DNA of 64,000 nucleotides from Streptomyces thinghirensis (GCA_021502835.1 JAKFGP010000028.1:82442-146441); one strand, 5' to 3'; counted from the stretch's first letter, positions 41,854-52,604 are shown. Made by a program: numbers and translations. Notes: a model not told the origin generated them from the letters alone.

Positions 41854-42006
41854 CCCGCAAGCGGTCACGCGGCTCGTGCGATGTCCTCGGCCGCGGTGCC
41901 GCGGTGCCGTCGTGGCTTGTCGCGCCCACGCGGCCAGGCCGCGGGCCGGCACAGCCCCGCGCCCCCGAGTCGCTGTCCCTCCGACTCTCGCAGAACGAGG
42001 TATGTC

Positions 42007-44222
42007 ATGCACACGTCCCCCTGAGCCGGCGTGCCGTACTCGCCGGGACCGCGGCCGCCGCCGCTCACCGCCGTTCCGTTCGCCCCCGGGCGCGCCCGGG
42101 CCGCCAAACTACCCCGACGGAGCCCGTCCCTACCGCTGGCGCAACGTCGTCATCGGCGGCACCGGGTTCATCACCGGCGTCCTGTTCCACCCCGCGTCCG
42201 CGGGCTCGCCTACGCCCGTACCGACATCGGCGGCGCCTACCGCTGGGACGACCGGGCCGCCCGCTGGGTGCCGCTCCTGGACCACCTCGGCTGGGACGAC
42301 TGGAACCTCCTGGGCGTCGAGGCGATGGCCGTCGACCCCGCCCACCCGGACCGGCTCTACCTGGCCTGCGGCACCTACGCGCAGGACTGGGCGGGCAACG
42401 GCGCGATCCTGCGCTCCGAGGACCGCGGTGCCACCTGGCAGCGCACCGACCTCACCGTGAAGCTCGGCGCCAACGAGGACGGCCGGGGCACCGGCGAGCG
42501 GCTCCTGGTCGACCCGCGCGACAGCGACACCCTGTGGCTGGGCACCCGGCACGACGGCCTGTGGAAGTCGACGGACCGGGGCGCCACCTGGGCCCCCGCC
42601 ACCGGCTTCCCGGCCACCCCGAGCGCCACCGGCCAGGGCGTCACCCTCCTCGTCGCCGCCCGCCGCACCGTCTACGCCGGCTGGGGCGACGCCGACGGCA
42701 CCGCACCGAACCTCTTCCGCACACCCGACGGCACCACCTGGCAGCCCGTCCCCGGGCAGCCCTCCGGCACCGCGGCCACGGTCCCGGTCCGCGCCGCGTA
42801 CGACCGGCACACCCGCGAGCTGTACGTGACGTACGCCGACGCGCCGGGCCCGAACGGCCAGTCCACCGGCAGCGTGCACAAGCTGCGCACTACGAGCGAC
42901 CGTTGGGCCGAGGTGACGCCCGTCGAGCCCGGCGGCACCACCCCGACGGTTCCGCCGACAGCTTCGGCTACGGCGGAGTCGCCGTCGACGCCCGCCGCCC
43001 CGGCACCGTCGTCGTCTCCACCAACAACCGCTGGGCGGCGATCGACACCCTGTACCGGACCACCGACGGCGGCCGCACGTGGACGTCCCTGAAGGACTCG
43101 GCCGTCCTCGACGTCTCCGAGACCCCGTACCTGAAGTGGGGCGAGGAGCGGCCCAAGTTCGGCTGGTGGATCCAGGCCGTCGCCCTCGACCCCTTCGACT
43201 CGAAGCACCTCGTGTACGGCACCGGCGCCACCCTCTACGGCACCCGCGATCTGCGCCACTGGGCCCCGCGGATCCGCGGCCTGGAGGAGGCGTCCGTGAC
43301 CCAGCTGATCTCGCCCCCGCGCGGGCGGGCACACCTGCTCAGCGGCTCACGGGACATCGGCGTCATGTACCACGAGCGGCTCACCGCGTCCCCGGCGCGC
43401 GGCATGGCCACGAACCCCGTGTCCGGGTCGGCGACCGGACTCGCGCAGGCCGCACGCAGACCGGCGTACGTGGTCCGGGCGGGCTGGGGAGACCACGGCA
43501 ACGGCGCGGTACTCGCACGACGGCGGCATCACCTGGGCACACCTTCGCCTCCCAACCCGGCATCGCCAAGGACGCGCCGGGACCGATCGCCACCAACGCC
43601 GACGGCAGTGTGCTGCTGTGGTCCTTCGTGCACTGGGACGGCACCAGGTATCCGCCCACCGCTCGGCGGACAACGGCACGACCTGGTCCGAGGTCCCCTC
43701 CTTCCCGAAGGGCGCCACGCCGGTCGCGGACCCGGTGGACCCGATGCTCCTCTACGCGTACGACACCGACACGGGGACGCTGCTCGCCAGCACCGACGGC
43801 GGCCGCACCTTCACCGCCCGCGCCACCGGTCTGCCCGCCGGAGACGCCCAGTTCAAGCTGGTCGCGGCGCCCGGCCGCGGCGGCGACCTGTGGCTGAGCA
43901 CGAAATGGAACGACACGGCACCGCTCCACCGACGGCGGTGTCACCTTCACCAAGGTCGACAGCTGCTGGGCCTCCCACACCCTCGGCTTCGGCAAGGCCG
44001 CCGACGGCGCCGGCTATCCGGCGATCTACCAGGTCGGCTCCACCGAGGCCATCACCGCCGTCTACCGCTCCGACGACGAGGCGAAGAGCTGGACCGCGGA
44101 TCAACGACGACCACCACCAGTGGGGGTGGACCGGCGAGACCATCACCGGCGACCCCCGCGTGTACGGCCGCGTCTACCTCGCCCGCAACGGACGCGGCGT
44201 CCAGTACGGGGAGCCCCGCTGA
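42007..44222 (+). CDS. Secreted GH74 xyloglucanase
   Basis: Cuts the beta-1,4-glucan backbone of xyloglucan by inversion. ATG at 42007 with GAGG upstream; a signal sequence with LSRRAVLAGTAAAAA suggests export. The twin seven-bladed propeller shows YRWRNVVIGGTGFITGVLF, GLAYARTDIGGAYRWD (catalytic Asp in TDIGG), GVEAMAVDPAHPDRLYLACG, LGANEDGRGTGERLLVDP, several Asp-box-like turns (STDRGATW, TTDGGRTW, STDGGRTF), GWWIQAVALDPFDSKHLVYG and LLSGSRDIGVMYHE with the second catalytic Asp. About 738 codons; no CBM seen. Breaks near 42019, 42105, 42205, 42890, 42945, 43325, 43515, 43540, 43665 and 43920. TGATG overlap with the GH42 gene. Confidence 0.9.
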
Positions 44223-46181
44223 TGCCGAACCTGTCGGACGCCACCCGCCACCGCATCCTCTACGGCGGCGACTACTACTTGAGCAGTGGCCCGAGGAGAC
44301 CTGGCACGAGGACGTCCGCCTGATGAGGGCCGCCGGCGTCAACTCCGTCACCCTCGGCGTCTTCTCCTGGGCGAGCTGGAACCACGCCCCGGCGTCCACT
44401 GACTTCGGCTGGCTGGACCGCCTGATGGATTTTGATGCACGCAGGCGGCATCGGCGTCGTCCTCGCCACCCCCACCGCCTCGCCCCCGCCCTGGCTGGGT
44501 CACCTCCACCCGGACACCCTGCCCCGCGACGAGGACGGCCGCACCGAGTGGTGGGGCGGCCGGCAGCACCTCTCGCACTCCGGTGCCACCTACCGCCGCC
44601 ACGCCCGCCGCCATCACCGAGGCCCTGGCCGCCCGCCACGCCGGCCATCCCGCCCTCACCATGTGGACATCAACGAGTACTGCACCTACGACCACGGCGA
44701 CGAGGCCGCCACCCGCTTCCGCCGCTGGCTCCAGGACCGCTACGGCACCCTCGACGCCCTCAACACCGCCCGGTGCACCGCCTTCTGGAGCCAGGGCTAC
44801 GGCGACTGGGCGGGAGGTCCTGCCGGCCCGCCGCACCCATTACCCGAAGAACCCGACCCAGGCCCGCGACTTCCGGCGCTTCACCTCCGACATGCTCCTG
44901 GAGTGCTACGTCGCCGAACGCGACATCGTCCGCCGCCACACCCCGCACCTGCCGGTGACCACCAACTTCATGCCGCTCTGGTCCCGGCCAGGACGCCTGG
45001 CGCTGGGCCGAGGAGGAGGACGTCGTCTCCGTCGACCTCTACCCCCGGCCCGCGCGACTCCTTCGGCGCCCAGGAAGGCGCCCTGGTCCAGGACATGACC
45101 CGCTCCCAGGCATGGCCCGTGGATGTCATGGAACAGGCGGCCGGGCCAGTCAACTGGCGCGGCGTGAACCACCCCAAGCCGCGTGGCCTCAACCGCCATG
45201 GGTCCCTCCAGGCCGTCGCCCGCGGCGCCGACGCCGTCTGCTACTCCAGTGGCGCTAGTCGAGGCAGGGCGCCGAGAAGTTCCACTCCGATGGTCTCCAT
45301 GCGGGGGCGGAAGGCCGTACGTACCAGGAGGTCAAGCAGCTCGGCGCCGACCTCGCGAAGCTCGGCCCGCACCGCGGCGGACAGCACGTCACCGCCGACG
45401 TCGCCGTCCTGCACGACTGGCACTCCTGGTGGGCCGGCGCCCAGGACGGCCGCCTCTCCACCCGCTTCGACTACACCGACGTCCTCGCGCCTGGCACCGC
45501 GCACTGCGGGGAGCCCACCTCACCACCGACTTCGCCCACCCGGAACACGACCTGACCCCGTACAAGGCGGTCGTCGTACCAGCTCTACGCGCTCACCGAC
45601 GCGGCGATCGACAACCTCCTCGCCTACGCGCGCGGTGGCGGCACCCTCGTCTGCGGCTTCTCACCGGCGTCGCCGACGAGGACGACCGGGTCAGGCCCGG
45701 CGGCATGGACGCCCGGCTGCGCGAGCTGTTCGGCATCCGCACCCTGCACGAGTGGTGGCCCCTGGAGACGGACGAGACGGCCGCCTGCGACGGCTTCGGC
45801 GCACCCTGTGGTTGGAGGAGATCGAGCCCGACGGCACCGCCACCGAGACCGTCCGCTACAGGGCGGCGAGCTGGACGGACTCCCGGCCGTCCTGCGCAAG
45901 GGCCGCGCCTGGTACCTTTCGACCCTCCCGGAGCTGGACGCGCTGCGCGCAGCGGCTCGCCCGCATCGCCGCCGACGCGGGCGCCCGGCCGGTGCTCGAC
46001 GGACTCCCGGCCCGCGTCGAGGCCGTACGCCGCGGTGACCTGCTGTTCCTCCTCCACCACGGCCGCGATCCGGTCACCGTCGACGTCCCGGGCACCCACC
46101 GCGACCTGCTGACCGACGCGACCGTCACCGACCGCGTCACCCTCGGCCGCTACGGCGTGGCGGTCCTCGCGGAGCCGGCCT
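44222..46181 (+). CDS. GH42 beta-galactosidase
   Basis: Removes terminal beta-galactose from oligosaccharides, here plausibly the galactosyl side groups of xyloglucan. ATG at 44222. RILYGGDYYL, VRLMRAAGVNSVTLGVFSWA, GGIGVVLATPTASPPPWL, the acid/base Glu in INEYCTYDHGDEA (family usually NNE; one Asn codon is missing here), nucleophile Glu in WPVDVMEQAAGPVNWRGVNH, PKPRGLNRHGSLQAVARGAD. C-terminal trimer-type and small beta domains end VAVLAEPA. About 653 codons, no signal, so cytoplasmic. An in-frame TAG at 45256-45258 stands where Gln is expected (WR-Q-SRQGAEKFHS). More than 20 frame breaks. Confidence 0.88.
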
Positions 46182-48378
46182 CACGACCGGTACGCCGGCG
46201 CACGGCACCTGGGAGCCCGAGCCCGCCGCCCGCTGGGAGGACGCCTTCCTGAGCGGCAACGGCCACCATGGCGCCCCTCGTGTTCGGCGATCCGGACGCC
46301 GACCGCGTCATCGTCACCCACCACACGCTCGTCCGCCCGAACGGCGACGACGAAGACCGCCGCCCGCCCCGGCTCGCCGCCGAACTCCCCGCCCTCCAGG
46401 ACCGCCTGCTGGCCGGGGACACGACCGCCGCCGAGGGCTTCACCGACGGCCGCCCGACGCGATGGGTACGCCCCTTCCACCCGGCCTTCCAGCTGCGCCT
46501 GAACAGACCGCCCGGCGGCACCCGGGCCGCCTACCGCCGCTCCGTCGACTTCACCACCGGCGAGACGACCGCCACCTGTTCCACCTGGACCAGCCGCGTC
46601 TTCGTCTCCCGCGCCGACGACGTGATCGTCCAGCACGTCACCGCCCCCACCTCACCCTCGACCTGTCCCTCGACCCCGCCTCCCCGGCGCCCCCGCCGGG
46701 CTCGGCGTCGGCCACGGCGCCGTCCTCACCCCCGAGGGCGCCCTGCTCAGCCTGCGCGCCCGCTACCCAGGTGACAGCGGCCTGGCGTACACCGGCGTCA
46801 CCCTGGTCGCGGGCCACCGGCGGCACCACGAAGCTGGTACCGCCCGGCGTACTCGTCGAGGGCGCCACGGAGGTACTGCTCCTCACCCGGGTGCGCCGGC
46901 ACACCGGCGAGCTGGACGTGGTCACCGAGGGCCGGGCCCTGCGCGACCTGCCGGACGGGACGTCGTACGAGGTCCTCCTCGACCGCCACCTCACCCTCCA
47001 CCGCACCGCCTACGACCGCGTCACCCTCGACCTCGCCGCCGACCCCGCCGAACGCGCCCTGCCGGGGTCCGCGCCGCTCGACCGCCCCGGCGGCAGCGCC
47101 CTCCTCGAGCGGCTCCTCGCCGCCGGCCGCTACCACCTCCTGTCGGCCAGCGGCATGCTCCCGCCCCGCCTGACCGGCCTGGACCGGCGACTGGAACACC
47201 GCCTGGTCGGGGCGTTCACCACCAACGCCAACCTCAACCTCCAGACCGCCTCCGCCGCGCCGCCGCCCTCCCCGAGGTCACCGAGGCCCATGCCGCCCTG
47301 GTCCACGGGCAGCTCCCGGACTGGCGGGACAACGCCCGCGCGATCTTCGGCACCCGGGGCGTCGTCGCACCCTCGCACACCGACGGCGAGTGCGGGCACA
47401 CGTATCACTTCAGCCGCGAGTACCCGCTGCACCTGTGGACCGCGGGCGCCGACTGGCTGCTCAGCCCCTCGTCGACCACGACGAGACCCGCGGCGAACGC
47501 GACCCACGTACCACCGCCGCGCTCGCCGAAGTCGCCCTGTTCTACGAGGACTTCCTCACCCGGACCGACGACGGACACGCGGTCGTGGTCCCCTCCTACT
47601 CACCCGAGAACCGCCCCGCCAACGCCGGTTGGGGCACCGTCAACGCGGCCATGGACCTCTCCGCCGCCCGGCACGCCCTGCTGACCGCCGCCGACCGCCA
47701 CCCCGAGCACGCCGACCGCTGGCGCGCCCTGGCCGACCGCCTCCCACCGCACCGGACCAACGCCGACGGCGCCCTGGCGGAGTGGGCCTGGCCGGGCTTG
47801 GCGGACACCTACGACCACCGCCACCTCAGCCACCTCTACGGCGTCTGGCCGCTCGACGAGATCAACCCGTACGACACCCCGGCCCTCGCCGAGGCCGCCC
47901 ACCGCGCCCTCGCCCTGCGCGGCGCCGAGAACGACTCCGCCCACGGCCACCTCCACCACGCCCTGATCGCGGCCGCCTCCGGGACGCCGGACGGGTCGCC
48001 CACGCCCTCGGCCAGGTGCTCGACGGCGACTTCTTCCACGCGTCCCTGATGAGCGCGCACTACCCCCACCGCGACGTGTACAACGCGGACGCCGCGCACG
48101 CCCTCCCGGCCGTGCTCATCGAGATGCTCGTACAGTCCACCCCCGACCGGCTGGTCCTGCTCCCCGCGCTCCCGGAGAGCTGCCGCGAGGGCCGGCTCAC
48201 GGGCGTACGCACCCGGTTCGGAGCGGAGCTGGACCTGATCTGGGCGGCCGACGGCACGGCGACGGCCGTCCTGCGCCCGGGCCGCACCCACCGCATCGAA
48301 CTGAGGACTCCCTCCGGCACCGAACAGCTCGACCTCGCCGCCGGAGAGGACCGCGTCATCAGCGTCAAGGCGCGGTAG
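46182..48378 (+). CDS. GH95 alpha-L-fucosidase
   Basis: Inverting enzyme that removes alpha-1,2-linked fucose (some members alpha-L-galactose). The start is unclear: a start codon seems to have been lost near 46181, where TGA of GH42 and ATG probably overlapped; coding begins GTWEPEPAARWEDAFLSGNG. Landmarks: ALVFGDPDADRVIVTHHTLV, RRSVDFTTGETTAT, YHLLSASGMLPPRLTGL, GAFTTNANLNLQTASA (family hallmark), CGHTYHFSREYPLHLWTAGA, RPANAGWGTVNAAMDLSAAR, ENDSAHGHLHHALIAA and LVLLPALPESCREGRLTGVR. About 730 codons, no signal, cytoplasmic. Breaks near 46265, 46580, 46650, 46700, 46815, 47185, 47265, 47465 and 47995. Confidence 0.9.
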
Positions 48379-48416
48379 CAGCACCGCAACTCCCCCCACC
48401 CATGGAAGGAACCCCC

Positions 48417-49142
48417 ATGGCACCACGCAACCGCACTCGTCTCCGCACCCGCACCCTGACCGCTCTGCTGGCCCCGGCCCTCGCCCTCGGCGCCACCGTC
48501 GGCCTGGCCTCCGCCCCCGCCCAGGCGGCCGTCTGGAACTCCTGCGACCAGTGGGGCAACACGAGCCTGAACGGCTACACCCTCTACAACAACATCTGGG
48601 GCTCCGGCGCCGGCAGCTAGTGCGTCTGGGCCAACTCCGGCACCAACTGGGGCGTCTGGGCCGACCACCCCAACACCGGCGGCATCAAGTCCTACCCGAA
48701 CGCCAAGAAGGTGATCAACAAGCCCATCGCCTCCCTCGGTTCGCTGAGCAGCAGCTACAACGTCACGGTCCCGTCGTCCGGCGCGTACAACACGTCGTAC
48801 GACATCTGGGACACGGACTACGACTACGAGATCATGCTCTGGGTCAACCACAACGGGGCCGTGGGCCCGCTCGGCAGCCCGCAGGGGTCGGTCACTCTCG
48901 GCGGCCACTCCTGGAACGTCTACAAGGGGGACAACGGCGCCAACGAGGTCTTCTCGTTCCTGCGCACCTCGGACTCGAACTCCGGCACCGTCGACATCCT
49001 GCCGATCCTGAAGTGGATCAAGGACACCAAGGGCTGGATGGGCAACGAGACCATCGGTGACGTGCAGTTCGGCTACGAGATCACCTCGTCCGCCGGCGGC
49101 CTCGACTTCCGCACCAACAACCTGACGGTCAGCGGCGGCTGA
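48417..49142 (+). CDS. Secreted GH12 endo-glucanase/xyloglucanase
   Basis: Small beta-jelly-roll endo-enzyme that cuts beta-1,4-glucan chains, including xyloglucan in some members. ATG at 48417 with GGAAGGA upstream. Signal peptide LTALLAPALALGATVGLASA, cleavage after APAQA, then AVWNSCDQWGNTSLNGYTLY. Catalytic nucleophile Glu in YDYEIMLWVNHNG and acid/base Glu in FGYEITSSAGG; VFSFLRTSDSNSGTVDILPI between. 241 codons. The frame is unbroken except for an in-frame TAG at 48618-48620 (GAGS-stop-CVWANSG), where Gln is expected. Last gene of the operon, followed by a terminator. Confidence 0.9.
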
Positions 49143-49162
49143 CCCCGTACCGCAGCACGGCC

Positions 49163-49198
49163 GAAGGGGCCGGCCCCGCCCGGGACCGGCCCCTTCGC
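49163..49198. terminator. Bidirectional terminator between GH12 and GH31 genes
   Basis: CGAAGGGGCCGG at 49163-49174 pairs with CCGGCCCCTTCG at 49187-49198 around a 12-nt loop, midway between the two convergent stops. Confidence 0.85.
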
Positions 49199-49209
49199 TC
49201 ATCCCGCGC

Positions 49210-51267
49210 TCACTCCGCGACCGGCAGCCGCGCCCCGTCCCGCAGGAACAGCGGGATGCGGTCCAGCGGCGCGTCCACCGTCACGGACCTCCCGCCCTCG
49301 TACGTCTCACCCGTCCACGCGTCCGTCCACCCCGCGCCCGCCGGCAGGTACGCCGTCCGGACCGTGGCGCCCGCCGTCAGCACCGGCGCGACCAGCAGGT
49401 CCCGGCCGAAGAGGTAGGCGTCGTCCACCGGCCAGGCCGCCGGATCGTCGGGGAACTCAAGGAACAGCGGCCGCATCACCGGCAGCCCCTCCTCGTGGGC
49501 CTCGCGCATGACGTCGAGCACGTACGGCTTCAGCCGCTCGCGCAGCCGCAGGTACTTCTCCAGGATCGGGTAGGCCTCCTCGCCGTACGACCACACCTCG
49601 TTCGGGCCGCCGGTCATGTCCGGGCCCAGCGGCATGCCCGGGTCGCGGAAGCCGTGCAGCCGCATCAGCGGGGACAGCGCGCCGAACTGGAACCAGCGGA
49701 CCAGCACCTCCGGTAAGCCGGGTCGTCCGGGTCGCCGCCGTGGAAGCCGCCGATGTCCGTGTTCCACCAGGGGATGCCGGACAGCCCGGTGTTGAGACCG
49801 GCGGCGATCTGGTGGCGCAGGGTCGCGAAGTCGGTGCCGATGTCCCCCGGACCAGAGCGCGGCGCCGTGGCGCTGGCTGCCCGCCCACGCCGAGCGGTTG
49901 AGGGTGATCACCTCGTCGACGCCGGCGGCGCGCAGGCCCTCGTCGAAGGCGCGGGCGTTCTCGGCCGGGTACAGGTTCCCGACCTCCAGGCCCGGACCGG
50001 CCCAGTAGCGCAGGTTCTCCGGAAAGCCCGGTTTCAGCTCGGGCTCGCAGGCGTCCAGCCAGAAGGCCGTGATGCCGTAAGGGTCGAGGTAGTTCTCCTT
50101 GACCTTCGACCACACGAACTCGCGGGCCTCGGGGTTGGTGGCGTCGTAGAAGGCCACCTGGACCGTCGACGCGACCTCCTTGTCCGGCCAGTCGGCGTGC
50201 GCCATCGGGCCGTACTGGGTGCCGATGAAGTAGCCGCGCTGTTCCATGACCGGGTGGTTCTCGCTCAGGGGGACACCGACGGCCAGACGCTCACCACCAG
50301 CTTGACGCCCAGCTCGTCCAGCTCACGGACCATGGCCGCCGGGTCCGGCCACTCGGCGGGGTCGAACTTCCACTCACCGAGGTGCGTCCAGTGGAAGAAG
50401 TCGCAGACGATGGCGTCGATGGGCAGTCCGCGCCGCCTGTACTCCCGGGCCACCGCGAGGAGTTCGTCCTGCGTGCGGTAGCGCAGCTTGCACTGCCAGA
50501 AGCCGGCCGCCCACGCGGGCAGCATCGGCGTACGGCCGGTCACCGCGCTGTAGCGGCGCTGCGCGTCGGCCGGGGCGCCGGCCGTGATCCAGTAGTCGAT
50601 CTGCCGGGCCGAGTCGGCGACCCAGCGGGTGCCGTTGTGGGCCAGCTCCACGCGGCCGACGGCCGGGTTGTTCCACAGCAGCGTGTAGCCGCGGCTGGAG
50701 GTGAGGACCGGGACGGCGACCTCGGCGTTGCGCTGGACCAGGTCCACGACCAGGCCCCTTCTGGTCGAGGCGGCCGTGCTGGTGCTGGCCGAGGCCGTAC
50801 AGCTTCTCGTCGTCGTAGGCGGCGAACCGCTGCTCCAGCCGGTGGTGCCCGCCTCCGACGGCCGTGTACAGGCGCGGGCCGGGCCACCAGAAGTGGGCGG
50901 GTTCCTCGGCCAGCAGCTCACCGCCGTCCGCGGTCCTCACGAAGCGCACCTGTCCCTCGGGGCCGACCTCCACGGTCAGCGCCCCGACGGTCAGTGAGCC
51001 GTGCCCGTCCTCGATCTTGACGGTGCTCTCGGTCGCCGGTGCCTCGGCGAGGAGTGCTCCCGGCAGCCCCTCCAGCACCGGGCCGCCGAGCCGGGCCCGG
51101 ACCCGGACCGCGTCCGGCCCCCACGCCTCGATCCGGACGGTCTCCTGACGGCCGCTCCACTCCAGCGCGCCGTCCCGCTCGCGGAACGTGCCGACGGTTG
51201 GGGAGGACTGGGCGAGGCTGACCTTCGGCTGTATCTCGGCAGGCTGTGTCTCGGCAGGCTGGTTCAC
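49210..51267 (-). CDS. GH31 alpha-xylosidase
   Basis: Retaining enzyme expected to remove alpha-1,6-xylose from the non-reducing end of xyloglucan oligosaccharides. GTG at 51267 with AGGAG upstream: VNQPAETQPAEIQPKVSLAQ. N-terminal beta domain (DDEKLYGLGQHQHGRLDQKG), then LLWNNPAVGRVELAHNGTRW, PMLPAWAAGFWQCKLRYRTQ, PIDAIVCDFFHWTHLGEWKF, the nucleophile Asp in ITAFWLDACEPELKPGF, RSAWAGSQRHGAALWSGD with the acid/base Asp next to a break near 49855, WFQFGALSPLMRLHG and DAYLFGRDLLVAPVL. About 685 codons, no signal, cytoplasmic. Other breaks near 50755, 50275 and 49715. WLDACEPE and the short beta domain favour alpha-xylosidase over alpha-glucosidase, but specificity is inferred. Confidence 0.87.
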
Positions 51268-51305
51268 GGAAGCGGCTCCTGGGGGAGTGCGGGGAGAACG
51301 GGGGC

Positions 51306-51383
51306 GGCTACTGAGAGAGCAGGGAGGCACTGGGATAGCGGAGGGCTACTGAGAGAGCGGAGGGCTGCTGAGAGAGCGGACAG
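51306..51383. repeat. Four-copy 19-bp tandem repeat between lacI and GH31 genes
   Basis: ACTGAGAGAGC-type units start at 51310, 51329, 51348 and 51367 with exactly 19-bp spacing and end at the lacI stop. They fill most of the 116-bp gap between the two co-directional genes. No known motif. Confidence 0.85.
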
Positions 51384-52410
51384 CTACGACCCGGCGGGCG
51401 CCGGCCCCGAGCTGGCCCGGACCGTCAGTTCCGGCGCGAGCAGCACGACCTCGTCGCTCCCGCGCCCGTCGAGCTTGGCGACCAGCTGCTGCACGGCGTG
51501 CCGGCCCATCTCCTGCGCGGGCACGGCGACCGACGTGAGCCGCACCGAGGCCTGGGTGGCGACCTGCTCGGGGCAGACCGCGACCACCGACACGTCCTCG
51601 GGCACGGCCCGGCCCTGCTGGCGCAGCAGGGCGAGCAGCGGCTCGACCGCGGACTCGTTCTGGACGACGAACCCGGTGGTGTCCGGGCGTTCGTCGAAGA
51701 CGCGGGCGAGGGTCGCGGCCATCGCGTCGTACCCGCCCTCGCAGGGGCGGTGCAGCAGCCGCAGCTCCAGCTCCCGCGCGCGGGTGCGCAGCCCGTCGAG
51801 GGTGCGCTCGGCGAAGCCGGTGTGCCGTTCGTAGACCGCGGGCGCCTCGCCGATGACCGCGATGTCGCGGTGCCCCAGCGTCGCCAGATGCTCCACGCAC
51901 AGCGCGCCGGTCGCCCGGAAGTCGAGGTCGACGCAGGTCAGCCCGGTGGTGTCGGCGGGCAGGCCGATCAGCACGGACGGCTGGTCGGTGCCGCGCAGCA
52001 GGGGGCAGCCGCTCGTCGTCGAGTTCGACGTCCATCAGGATCATCGCGTCGGCGAGCCCGCTGCCGGTGACGCGGCGCACCGCGTCGGGGCCCTCCTCAC
52101 CGGTGAGCAGCAGGATGTCGTACCCGTGGGTGCGCGCGCTGGTCGCGACCGCGATGGCGATCTCCATCATCACCGGCACGTACATGTCGGTGCGCAGTGG
52201 GATCATCAGGGCGATGATGTTCGACCTGCTGCTGGCCAGGGCGCGGGCACCCGCGTTCGGGTGGTAGCTGAGCTTCCGGATGCTCTCCTCGACCCGCTGC
52301 CGGGTGGTGGTGGAGATGGACCGCTTGCCGCCGAGGACATAGCTCACCGTGCTCGCCGAGACTCCGGCGTGCTGGGCGACCTCGGCGAGGGTGACTATCC
52401 AGCTCTCCAA
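51384..52410 (-). CDS. LacI-family transcriptional regulator of the xyloglucan locus
   Basis: Helix-turn-helix VTLAEVAQHAGVSASTVSYV, hinge RVEESIRKLSYHPNAGARAL, then a sugar-binding core (NIIALMIPLRTDMYVPVMME, DILLLTGEEGPDAVRRVTGS, LTCVDLDFRATGALCVEHLA, TTGFVVQNESAVEPLLALLR). About 342 codons with one break near 51995. The start is odd: the codon following the GGAGAG site is GTC, not GTG; the nearest in-frame start is TTG at 52410. The gene is preceded by two copies of its presumed operator, so it is probably autoregulated, and the same palindrome lies upstream of GH3 and the importer. Confidence 0.88.
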
Positions 52411-52414
52411 GCTA

Positions 52415-52431
52415 TGTGAAGCGCTTCGACA
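52415..52431. promoter_or_regulatory. LacI-family operator at the lacI start
   Basis: TGTGAAGCGCTTCGACA, a near-perfect palindrome with core GAAGCGCTTC, directly upstream of the proposed TTG start. Binding here would block lacI transcription or initiation. Confidence 0.8.
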
Positions 52432-52503
52432 GCGCGCGGGGTGGACAGAAGCGAGTGAGGGTGGTTCGACACTAACCTCAGCGGAGGTAGGTGTCCATAG
52501 GGT

Positions 52504-52521
52504 TGTCGAAGCGCTTCGACA
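52504..52521. promoter_or_regulatory. Second LacI-family operator upstream of lacI
   Basis: TGTCGAAGCGCTTCGACA is a perfect 18-bp palindrome. Its centre is 90 bp from that of the operator at 52415-52431. Confidence 0.85.
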
Positions 52522-52604
52522 CCTTTCTTTCCCGCCGTTCCTCCGCCGCTCCCCTTCCACGGCATCGGCCGAACGGCCGCACGAAGGGTGGTGGGACCGC
52601 CCGG

